Below, piece after piece: positions 7,279 through 13,538 of a DNA stretch of 20,928 bases; position 1 is the first letter of the stretch; every line of letters begins with the position of its first letter. The translations under genes and the position numbers were made by a program. Source of the DNA: an uncultured Clostridia bacterium. Lineage in GTDB: Bacteria; Bacillota; Clostridia; Saccharofermentanales; DTU023. Under the pieces are notes generated by a model that was given only the letters and a program-made list of their open reading frames with translations, ran no database searches and was not told where the DNA came from. The stretch lies in contig CAMYEY010000018.1 of the NCBI GenBank assembly GCA_947254895.1, positions 1 to 20,928 on the forward strand, in the 5' to 3' direction.

Positions 7279-8640
7279 CTAGGCTTTCTTGGCCAAGCCC
7301 CTCCCACCCTCGTACTTTTTAGCAAGGGGAACAAGGTACCAAAAGAGGACAGAATGGGCAGAGCTCGTTATAGCATAGGTGCCGGACAGGTTGGCTACGA
7401 TGAAAAAACTTGCTCCCAGGCAGAGGAGAAATAGGTCTTCAGCGTCCAATTTACGGCTCAGCAGACCACGGATAGTTCTTTTGTAAACAACAGCTATATA
7501 AGCCAGAAAAAATCCGACCAGGCAGACCATAGTGGGGATACCAGCAAAAAAACCAAAGTATAAAAAGACATTATGGGGGTTGTTGGTGAGCCGGGTTTTG
7601 TTGCCATAGGTCACGGAAAACCTGCCCCTTTCAGGCCGCCCTTGCCAGTTGAGTTTTTTTCCAACCTGCTGCCAAATGGCAAAACGGCCGGATGAGACAT
7701 CATCAGACTCGGAAGAGAGGCTTTTATCCAGCCGGTCAAAGATTTTATCCAAACGGTAACCGCTAGTGGTCTCTTCTGGCTTTTCAAAGCAAACCGGGGC
7801 ATCATCTACATAGCGGACAGCGGACCCCTTGGCGTTTATTTCTAAGGTTAGGATCATTTTAGACAGGTGGTTGAGGCTGAGGGTGGTCAAGACAAATGCT
7901 AGACCGCAGGCCAGGATTAATTTCAAGATGGACTTGTAGCTGTTCCTAATGAGGATTTGGTATAAGAGCCAAAAGACAATAATTGTTATGCTGCAGATAA
8001 ATCCGGTACGGCTACGGGTGAGTAAAATCAGGCTTAAGCTTATGCCGGCAGAAATTAGAAAAAAGTAGGAAACTCTCTTTTCCCATAGATAAAGACAAGC
8101 CGGCAACATGGGGATGAGGACCTGAGCCAAGCCGTTAGGATTGAGGAGGATCGAACAATAGTTGGCTGTATAAAGTGGGGCGGCGAAGAGGGAAATGAGA
8201 AGGAGGCAGTAGAGGGATACAACTTCTGCCGAAGCAGCGGCATTAAGGAGTAATTCTCGATTCTTCTCTATCGTTAAAACAAGCCAAATAGCCGGTAGAA
8301 CAAAGAGAAAGATGACCCCTGTCAAAGCCCGCGATGCGGCCTTATGGAAGTAAGCATTGGCCAGCAAGCACAGGGCAAAGGCTAGGCATGTATATAGCAA
8401 AGTAAGGTTCAGCTCCCGCTTGTCTGGAAGCTGCCACAGGGAAAATGCCAGAAGGGCGGCTAGGCCAAATAATAGGATGGCAGCATAGCCGCTATGGCTA
8501 AAGGCGACAATGGGTTGAAAGATAAAGAGGAGGTTGAGGGCTACTAAAGAGGCCACAATCAGCCCATATCTTATTTTTTCGGGGATAAAAGAGACCATCC
8601 GGTTTCCTGTTCCCCATATTTTATCGATGAGTTTATCCAT
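7279..8640 (-). CDS. Wzy-type O-antigen polymerase / O-antigen ligase family protein
   Basis: This 453-aa integral membrane protein has about 10-11 predicted spans and one large extracytoplasmic loop (about residues 258-352). The motifs are those of the Wzy/WaaL ligase-polymerase family: LLTRSRTGF (206-214), GRFAIWQQV (318-326) before the end of the loop, and NNPHNVFLYFGFFAGIPT (353-370) with the characteristic NPHN. Members join lipid-linked oligosaccharides on the outer face of the membrane. With a flippase and a priming transferase in the same locus, polymerisation of repeat units (Wzy role) is more likely than ligation to lipid A, for which nothing is present. It lies 22 bp downstream of a GT4 gene on the same strand, with AAGG 8 nt before its ATG, so the two form an operon. 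Confidence 0.85.
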   Translation of the reverse strand: MDKLIDKIWGTGNRMVSFIPEKIRYGLIVASLVALNLLFIFQPIVAFSHSGYAAILLFGLAALLAFSLWQLPDKRELNLTLLYTCLAFALCLLANAYFHKAASRALTGVIFLFVLPAIWLVLTIEKNRELLLNAAASAEVVSLYCLLLISLFAAPLYTANYCSILLNPNGLAQVLIPMLPACLYLWEKRVSYFFLISAGISLSLILLTRSRTGFICSITIIVFWLLYQILIRNSYKSILKLILACGLAFVLTTLSLNHLSKMILTLEINAKGSAVRYVDDAPVCFEKPEETTSGYRLDKIFDRLDKSLSSESDDVSSGRFAIWQQVGKKLNWQGRPERGRFSVTYGNKTRLTNNPHNVFLYFGFFAGIPTMVCLVGFFLAYIAVVYKRTIRGLLSRKLDAEDLFLLCLGASFFIVANLSGTYAITSSAHSVLFWYLVPLAKKYEGGRGLAKKA

Positions 8641-8662
8641 TCTTAATACCTTACTTACGATT

Positions 8663-9802
8663 TTAGCTTACTTCTTGCTTCGCTGGAGTTTGGTCTGCCA
8701 GCAATTTTACATAGAGGTCTTTCAATTTGGTTGCTTCTTTTGCCCAAGAAAAGTTCTTTGTCACCAAGGCTCGACCATTTTCTCCCAAACGCGATCTTTT
8801 TTCCGGGTCCGCCAGGAGGTCACGGATTGCCTCAACTAGGTCTGTCTCCCTAGCCGGGTCGATGAGGATGCAAAACTCAAGTTCCTCATTTAAGGCACAG
8901 GCATAGTCAAAAGCAGACAAGATGACGGGTAAACCCAAGGCCATTGCTTCATAGACCTTAGTCGGAAGGTTATCGATTTGCCCATATTGGCCAAGGTCGA
9001 GGATATTCGACACACAGATCCGAGATTTCTTTACCAGGTCGATCACGGCAGAATGGCTCAGAAAGCCTATATGGTCAACCCCTTGGAGCAGGCCGGCTTG
9101 GTCCAGCTCCTGCTCATAGGAAGCCGGGCTAAAATTTCCTGCTAGAGCCAGGCTGGCCCCCGTTGCCTGCCGAGCTTCCAGGAGGCTACTAATCCCCCTG
9201 GCCTCGCTGAGAGAGCCGGTGCAGCAGAGGTCATAAGACTTTTCCTGGTCTAGCTCCGGCCGATACAGGTCAAGGTCGGGAAAATTACCAATAGTGAGAC
9301 AATTTTTAGCCACCGTCTGAAAGGGGTGCTTACCCTTGATGGTACAAGGAAAGATGACCGCATCTAGTTTCTGGCAGGCCCGGTCCTCGTAGGCTTTAAA
9401 AAGTCCGGAGATCATCGTCCTGACCGCCTTTGGCAAATAGTCCTTGATCAAGATTTGCTGGTAGGTCAACTCATGGCTGTCGTAGACGACAACCTTCCCA
9501 AGAGCTTTTAATTTTAAACCGATAGGTAGTAGCTCAGGATCATGAAAATGATAAATATCGGCATCAATTTCTCGGGCCTTCCTATAAAGGAAACGGGTGA
9601 AAAAGAAAATCCTCTTAAGCCGACTGGACGGTGGAGGCCCAAGCCCTATAACCTCGACACCTGCCTCTGTACGCGATTCACCGGGAGCAAGCAAGGAGAC
9701 CTGAAAACGAGGATCTTTGGCAACAGACCTGCATTCTTTTTGAAACACCCTGATGTCATCACTTTTATGAACACTGGTCAGATGGCAGACCTTGATCGGC
9801 AT
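8663..9802 (-). CDS. Glycosyltransferase family 4 (GT-B)
   Basis: The 379-aa protein begins KVCHLTSVHKSDDIRVFQKE, a pattern of bacterial GT4 enzymes in which a histidine and acidic residues lie close to the acceptor. YHFHDPELLPIGLKLK (84-99) and VVYDSHEL (105-112) follow. The C-terminal donor domain shows CCTGSLSEARGI (193-204) and LPTKVYEAMALGLPVILS (279-296), where E285 belongs to the nucleotide-sugar binding loop. It is predicted to be cytoplasmic or peripheral on the membrane, adding a sugar to the lipid-linked unit. GGAGG lies 9 nt upstream of the ATG. It is the first gene of a two-gene operon with the polymerase. Donor and linkage are unknown. Confidence 0.88.
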   Translation of the reverse strand: MPIKVCHLTSVHKSDDIRVFQKECRSVAKDPRFQVSLLAPGESRTEAGVEVIGLGPPPSSRLKRIFFFTRFLYRKAREIDADIYHFHDPELLPIGLKLKALGKVVVYDSHELTYQQILIKDYLPKAVRTMISGLFKAYEDRACQKLDAVIFPCTIKGKHPFQTVAKNCLTIGNFPDLDLYRPELDQEKSYDLCCTGSLSEARGISSLLEARQATGASLALAGNFSPASYEQELDQAGLLQGVDHIGFLSHSAVIDLVKKSRICVSNILDLGQYGQIDNLPTKVYEAMALGLPVILSAFDYACALNEELEFCILIDPARETDLVEAIRDLLADPEKRSRLGENGRALVTKNFSWAKEATKLKDLYVKLLADQTPAKQEVS

Positions 9803-9829
9803 GTTATTTTCCCTCCAAAAATTATCTAG

Positions 9830-9858
9830 AATATAATCGATTGTCCCGATTAAAGCAA
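9830..9858 (-). promoter_or_regulatory. Promoter of the GT4-polymerase operon
   Basis: On the minus strand TTGCTT (9858-9853, 3 of 6) and TATATT (9835-9830, 5 of 6) are separated by 17 bp. The leader to the ATG at 9802 would be about 20 nt and includes the GGAGG ribosome site. The -35 overlaps the edge of the inverted repeat at 9857-9887. Confidence 0.5.
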
Positions 9859-9887
9859 TTAGACCATTAGGGAAGGATGGTCTAATT
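9857..9887. repeat. Perfect 11-bp inverted repeat abutting a -35 box
   Basis: AATTAGACCAT (9857-9867) and ATGGTCTAATT (9877-9887) are perfect reverse complements around a 9-nt centre. No gene ends upstream on either strand, so it is unlikely to be a terminator. Its place over and just upstream of the minus-strand -35 fits an operator for a dimeric regulator; a structured leader of a plus transcript is the alternative. Confidence 0.6.
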
Positions 9888-9925
9888 TTAAAATTGTTAC
9901 CGTCTTTATTTTTTAGCTCGGAGGG
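9873..9925 (+). repeat. Dispersed intergenic repeat, copy 1 (GTTACCRTCTT family)
   Basis: This stretch aligns with 16695-16743. The core at 9894-9917 matches 16713-16736 at 21 of 24 positions and includes GTTACCGTCTT (9896-9906) followed by a T tract and TTAGC. The left arm of the family hairpin is degenerate here, and the element partly overlaps the perfect inverted repeat at 9857-9887. Confidence 0.65.
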
Positions 9926-9940
9926 TCTGCTGAGGCCAGT

Positions 9941-10040
9941 CGAACCCAGCTAAGGTCAACAAAGTCCAGCTAAGGTCAACAGAGTCCAGCTAAGCCCCAC
10001 CAAATCAGCCAAAGTCCAGCCAAGTCAAACCAGTCGAGCC
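9941..10040 (+). repeat. 20-bp-period tandem repeat block
   Basis: Phased 20-bp rows begin at 9941, 9961 and 9981. The first two share CCAGCTAAGGTCAAC and the second and third share AGTCCAGCTAAG. After 10000 the pattern decays into shorter repeats of AGTCCAGCCAAG and related words to about 10040. The plus strand is rich in C and A. Confidence 0.75.
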
Positions 10041-10041
10041 A

Positions 10042-10081
10042 CCCGCCCCATATAAGCCCGACACCCTGACCAAGGGGCGGG
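10042..10081. repeat. GC-rich 8-bp inverted repeat flanking a promoter -35
   Basis: CCCGCCCC (10042-10049) and GGGGCGGG (10074-10081) are perfect reverse complements 24 bp apart. The right arm falls in the spacer of the proposed wbpA-like promoter and the left arm lies upstream of its -35, a layout that could serve a repressor. Confidence 0.55.
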
Positions 10082-10095
10082 GATTGTGTTAAAAT
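10066..10095 (+). promoter_or_regulatory. Putative promoter of the diacetamido-uronate operon
   Basis: CTGACC (10066-10071, 4 of 6) and TAAAAT (10090-10095, 5 of 6) are 18 bp apart. The leader to the ATG at 10143 would be about 40 nt and contains AGGAG at 10126-10130. Confidence 0.42.
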
Positions 10096-10142
10096 ATTAA
10101 ACTGAACTGAGGTTCTCGAAAAAGCAGGAGAAGAAAAGATAG

Positions 10143-11453
10143 ATGAAAGATATTTTGCTGGAAAAAATAAAAGATAAAAGCCTGGTGATGGGAGTTGTGG
10201 GACTCGGCTATGTTGGCCTCCCTCTAGCTGTTGAAAAGGCCAAGGCCGGTTTTAAGACAATAGGCTTTGATGTCCAGAAACAAAAGGTTGACCAGGTTAA
10301 CCAGGGTAAAAACTATATCGGAGATGTCGTCGATTCTGACCTGAAAGCTATAGTTGAGTCCGGTATGCTCTCGGCAACATCGGACTTTTCTTTTGTGGCA
10401 GATGTCGATTTTATTGCTATCTGTGTTCCAACACCCCTGGACCCCTACCAGCAGCCGGATATTTCTTATGTCAAAACTTCCTGTGAAAATATAGCAGACC
10501 ACCTCAAAAAAGGTTCGATTGTTGTCCTTGAATCGACAACCTACCCCGGAACGACGGAGGAGCTGATCAAGCCTATCTTGGAAAAGGAGTCCGGCCTGGT
10601 TTGCGGAAAGGACTTTTACTTGGGCTTTTCGCCGGAGAGGGTTGACCCCGGTAATAAAGAATATAAGACTAAAAACACGCCTAAGGTTGTGGGAGCGATC
10701 GGTGAAGATGCGCGAGAGGTCATTGCCGCAGTCTATTCGGCTGTGCTTGAGAGTGAGGTTTATACTGTTAGCTCCCCGGCAGTAGCAGAGATGGAAAAAA
10801 TCCTGGAAAATACCTACCGCAATATTAATATCGGCCTAGTTAATGAGCTGGCGATCCTCTGCCACCGGATGGGAATAAATATCTGGGAGGTCATTGAGGC
10901 GGCCAAGACTAAGCCCTATGGTTTTCAGGCCTTTTATCCCGGCCCCGGTCTGGGCGGTCATTGTATTCCCCTCGACCCCTACTACCTGTCCTGGAAGGCG
11001 AGAGAATATGATTTCCATACCTCTATGATTGAGGCATCTATGATGATTAATGACCGGATGCCGGAATATACGGTAGACCGGGCTGCTGATATTCTCAATA
11101 ATTCAGCTAAGGCCCTAAGGGGGTCAAAGATTCTGGCTCTGGGAGTTTCTTATAAGGCGGATATTGATGACTACCGGGAAAGTCCGGCTTTGGAGGTCAT
11201 TGACCTCCTCACGCAAAAAGGAGCTGAGGTTGATTTTTATGATCCCCTGATCCCTTGCTATAAGTTTAAGGGCGAGCTTCACCAAGGCCTGGCTGCTATG
11301 CCTGATCATCTGCCTGACTATGACCTGGTGATTTTGCTGTCTGCTGATTCTGCTTTTGACTATGACGAGATTAGCCGGGAAGCCCTTTCTATCTTTGATA
11401 CCCGCAATGCTTTTGCCGGCGTTCAAGACCGGACAAAGATCCACTTACTCTAA
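10143..11453 (+). CDS. wbpA: UDP-N-acetylglucosamine 6-dehydrogenase (WbpA-like nucleotide-sugar dehydrogenase)
   Basis: The 436-aa protein has the NAD-binding motif GVVGLGYVGLPLA (17-29), the middle-domain MEKILENTYRN with K219, the catalytic cysteine C274 in GPGLGGHCIPLDPYYL and the C-terminal SYKADIDDYRESPAL (336-350). This is the UDP-glucose/GDP-mannose dehydrogenase superfamily. The GPGLGGHCIP wording and the order of genes after it point to the WbpA branch, which oxidises UDP-GlcNAc to UDP-GlcNAcA with two NAD+ in the cytoplasm. It is first of four plus-strand genes for the 2,3-diacetamido-uronic acid pathway, 18 bp before the WbpB-like gene. A UDP-glucose or UDP-ManNAc dehydrogenase role is less likely in this setting, but sequence alone does not prove the substrate. 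Confidence 0.87.
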   Translation: MKDILLEKIKDKSLVMGVVGLGYVGLPLAVEKAKAGFKTIGFDVQKQKVDQVNQGKNYIGDVVDSDLKAIVESGMLSATSDFSFVADVDFIAICVPTPLDPYQQPDISYVKTSCENIADHLKKGSIVVLESTTYPGTTEELIKPILEKESGLVCGKDFYLGFSPERVDPGNKEYKTKNTPKVVGAIGEDAREVIAAVYSAVLESEVYTVSSPAVAEMEKILENTYRNINIGLVNELAILCHRMGINIWEVIEAAKTKPYGFQAFYPGPGLGGHCIPLDPYYLSWKAREYDFHTSMIEASMMINDRMPEYTVDRAADILNNSAKALRGSKILALGVSYKADIDDYRESPALEVIDLLTQKGAEVDFYDPLIPCYKFKGELHQGLAAMPDHLPDYDLVILLSADSAFDYDEISREALSIFDTRNAFAGVQDRTKIHLL

Positions 11454-11471
11454 GATTTAAGGAGGAAACAC

Positions 11472-12548
11472 ATGCTCAATTTTGCAATAATCGGCTGTGG
11501 TCGAATTTCTTATAATCACTTTGCGGCCGCCCTAGACAACGGACTCAATATTGTGGCTGTATCGGATATTCTTCCGGAAAGGATGGAAGAAAAGCTGACC
11601 AAGTATGGCCTCAGTGAGGTAAAGCGGTATAGCGACTACCGCGAAATGTTGGCCAATGAAAAACTTGACCTGGTTTCAATCTGCACAGAGAGTGGCAAGC
11701 ATGGGCAAATAGGCCTGGACTGCCTCTCGTCCGGTGTCAATATTATAGTTGAAAAGCCGATTGCCCTTTCTCTAAAAGAGGCTGACCGGATGATCGACTT
11801 GGCCGAACAAAAGGGCCTTGTCCTCTGTGCCTGCCACCAAAACCGCTTTAACAAGTCGATAGCGAAGATCAGGGAAGCCATGGAGGCCGGCCGTTTTGGT
11901 AAGCTCTTTCACGCTGCTGCCCATATCCGCTGGAATCGTGGCAAGGCCTATTATGACCAGGCGAACTGGCGGGGAACCTGGGCTCAGGACGGTGGTGCCC
12001 TGATGAATCAGTGCATCCACAACATCGACCTCCTCCGCTGGATGATGGGCCGGGAGATCGATGAAGTTTTTGCCTTTACAGACCAACTGAACCACCCCTA
12101 CTTGGAGGCGGAGGACCTGGGCCTAGCCCTGGTTAAATTTAAGAACGGAGCCTACGGCCTGATCGAAGGCACGACCAATGTTTACCCTAAAAATCTGGAA
12201 GAAACCCTCTACATCTTTGGCTCTGATGGGACCGTCAAGGCCGGGGGAAAATCGGTGAATGTGATCGAAGAATGGGCCTTTAAAGATGGGGAGGACGACC
12301 CGGAGGCAATTAAGGCAGCCTACCACGAAAACCCACCTAACATCTATGGCTTTGGCCACAAGCCCTTGTTTGCCGATGTGATCAGGGCCATTGAGACCGG
12401 AGGCCGCCCCTATGTTGATGGCCACGCCGGCCGGGACGCCCTGGAACTGGTTTTAGCAATTTACAAGTCCGCGGCCACCGGCAAACCGGTCAAACTACCC
12501 CTGACCGATGCCTCCAGCTTGGATTTTGTCGGCCGTTTTGATAAGTGA
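11472..12548 (+). CDS. wbpB: Gfo/Idh/MocA oxidoreductase, WbpB-like (UDP-GlcNAcA 3-dehydrogenase)
   Basis: An N-terminal Rossmann domain begins FAIIGCGRISYNHF and carries the family motif EKPIALS with K95; the substrate domain has NWRGTWAQDGGALMNQ (165-180) and H183 in CIHNIDLLRWMMG. These match WbpB/WlbA, which oxidise C3 of UDP-GlcNAcA using tightly bound NAD+ that is recycled with 2-oxoglutarate, coupling the step to the aminotransferase. At 358 aa it is slightly longer than typical WbpB. AGGAGG lies 6 nt upstream of the ATG. The end of the gene is part of an 18-bp tandem duplication that continues into the gap. Placement between the 6-dehydrogenase and the acyltransferase/aminotransferase pair makes the function quite secure. 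Confidence 0.88.
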   Translation: MLNFAIIGCGRISYNHFAAALDNGLNIVAVSDILPERMEEKLTKYGLSEVKRYSDYREMLANEKLDLVSICTESGKHGQIGLDCLSSGVNIIVEKPIALSLKEADRMIDLAEQKGLVLCACHQNRFNKSIAKIREAMEAGRFGKLFHAAAHIRWNRGKAYYDQANWRGTWAQDGGALMNQCIHNIDLLRWMMGREIDEVFAFTDQLNHPYLEAEDLGLALVKFKNGAYGLIEGTTNVYPKNLEETLYIFGSDGTVKAGGKSVNVIEEWAFKDGEDDPEAIKAAYHENPPNIYGFGHKPLFADVIRAIETGGRPYVDGHAGRDALELVLAIYKSAATGKPVKLPLTDASSLDFVGRFDK

Positions 12549-12586
12549 CAAGCTTGATGAGTGACGAGAGCTTGATCAGTGATGAG
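12535..12586 (+). repeat. 18-bp tandem repeats spanning the wbpB-like stop codon
   Basis: Units at 12551-12568 and 12569-12586 (AGCTTGATGAGTGACGAG and AGCTTGATCAGTGATGAG) differ at two positions. A degenerate third unit, TTTTGATAAGTGACA, covers the last codons and TGA stop of the upstream gene. The gap therefore seems to have grown by repeated duplication of the gene's own 3' end; each copy keeps a TGA. Confidence 0.75.
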
Positions 12587-12608
12587 CAGGAAAGGGCAGG
12601 AGAATAGG

Positions 12609-13475
12609 ATGGACTGGTGGAAGGGCATAGAGGCTGTATCCTACATAGGTGAACCACAAGCATGGACGGCCATGTTTGTCACGGCTAAATCGGCACAACT
12701 CTTGGAAGGGCTTAAAGACCTAAGCGAGTGCTTGGTTTTTGCTGAAGAAGGGATGGCAGTACCGGATGCACTCTTGGCCAAACACCACTTCGCTTTTTCC
12801 AAAAACCCCCAATTGGCCTACTACCATTTTAGCCTGGACCTTGCCCGAAAACAGGCTGAGAAAGATAGCCGGCGCAGTTACCGGACCTTAGCCAACGGGG
12901 CCAGGGTGGGGGAGAATGTCAGCCTGGGTCAAGGCGTTGTGATAGAAGCCTTTGCCTTGGTAGACCATGATTGCCAGCTGGGTGACAGAGTTCACATAGG
13001 AGCTGGTGCAGTGGTCAAACGAGCCAAACTAGCTGATGCTGTTCAGCTTGGTCCCCATACTGTGATCGGCGCTGACGGCTATAATTTGGTCAAGCTCGAT
13101 GGCAACACTTACAGCCAGCCTACCCTTGGGTCGGTCGAGGTCGGCCGGTCCGTTGTTATTGGTAGCCAGGTTGTTGTAGCGGCAGGTTTGGCCGGTGTCA
13201 CCCGGATTGGCGACTATAGCCAGGTTGACAGTTTGTGCCATATCCACCACGATTGCCAAATCGGAAACAATGTTGAACTTTGCAGTTCGGTAAGCATGGG
13301 CGGCTTTTGTCAGATCGCAGATGATAGCTTTATCGGTATCGGTTGCCGTCTCAAAAACCGTATAAAGATAGGTAGGCAGGTAGTCTTAGGAATGGGGTCT
13401 GTCCTCCTAACTGATCTCCCGGATGGGGTTACCGCCTTTGGGTCGCCGGCGAAGGTTAGGCCTGAGCAAGACTAA
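12609..13475 (+). CDS. Left-handed beta-helix acyltransferase, LpxD-like; likely 3-amino N-acetyltransferase of the pathway
   Basis: The best start is the ATG at 12609, with AGGAG at 12598-12602 six bases upstream; the frame is also open from a GTG at 12579 inside the 18-bp repeats. The 288-aa product has an N-terminal part of about 90 residues with KNPQLAYYHF (65-74), reminiscent of the LpxD uridine-binding domain. From residue 95 to about 265 it is a run of hexapeptide repeats (NGARVGENVSLGQGVVIEAF, IGDYSQVDSL, IGNNVELCSSVSMGGF), with a histidine cluster HIHHDCQIG (211-219) at the usual LpxD catalytic place. It occupies the position of WbpD, which acetylates the 3-amino group made by WbpE. 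Canonical WbpD is about 190 aa and lacks the N-terminal domain, so this would be a replacement. Transfer of a different acyl group is possible. Nothing else here indicates lipid A synthesis. Confidence 0.75.
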   Translation: MDWWKGIEAVSYIGEPQAWTAMFVTAKSAQLLEGLKDLSECLVFAEEGMAVPDALLAKHHFAFSKNPQLAYYHFSLDLARKQAEKDSRRSYRTLANGARVGENVSLGQGVVIEAFALVDHDCQLGDRVHIGAGAVVKRAKLADAVQLGPHTVIGADGYNLVKLDGNTYSQPTLGSVEVGRSVVIGSQVVVAAGLAGVTRIGDYSQVDSLCHIHHDCQIGNNVELCSSVSMGGFCQIADDSFIGIGCRLKNRIKIGRQVVLGMGSVLLTDLPDGVTAFGSPAKVRPEQD

Positions 13476-13513
13476 AGTTCCAAGGGTTTAGTTAAAGCTG
13501 CAAGGGCTTGATT
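13474..13513 (+). repeat. Degenerate 20-bp tandem repeat after the acyltransferase gene
   Basis: AAAGTTCCAAGGGTTTAGTT (13474-13493) and AAAGCTGCAAGGGCTTGATT (13494-13513) agree at 15 of 20 positions. The first unit begins within the TAA stop codon, so this again looks like duplication at a gene's 3' end. Confidence 0.55.
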
Positions 13514-13538
13514 TAAATTTTTACAATGTGAGGGAAAG

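Larger units (their letters stand above)
9803..10142. other. Divergent intergenic region, rich in repeats (no gene seen)
   Basis: This 340-bp gap separates the GT4-polymerase operon (-) from the diacetamido-uronate operon (+). From left to right it holds a minus-strand promoter, an 11-bp perfect inverted repeat, a GTTACCGTCTT-family element, a 20-bp tandem repeat block with strong C/A bias on the plus strand, an 8-bp GC-rich inverted repeat and a plus-strand promoter. I see no open frame with a ribosome site and no known RNA family. Confidence 0.75.

Noticed and set aside
9941..10040. CRISPR array
   Set aside because: The units are 20 bp and directly adjacent with no unique spacers, and no cas gene is nearby.
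12609..13475. LpxD homology as evidence for lipid A and a Gram-negative host
   Set aside because: No other lpx gene is present, and the gene sits inside a diacetamido-uronate operon in the acetyltransferase position, which explains it better.
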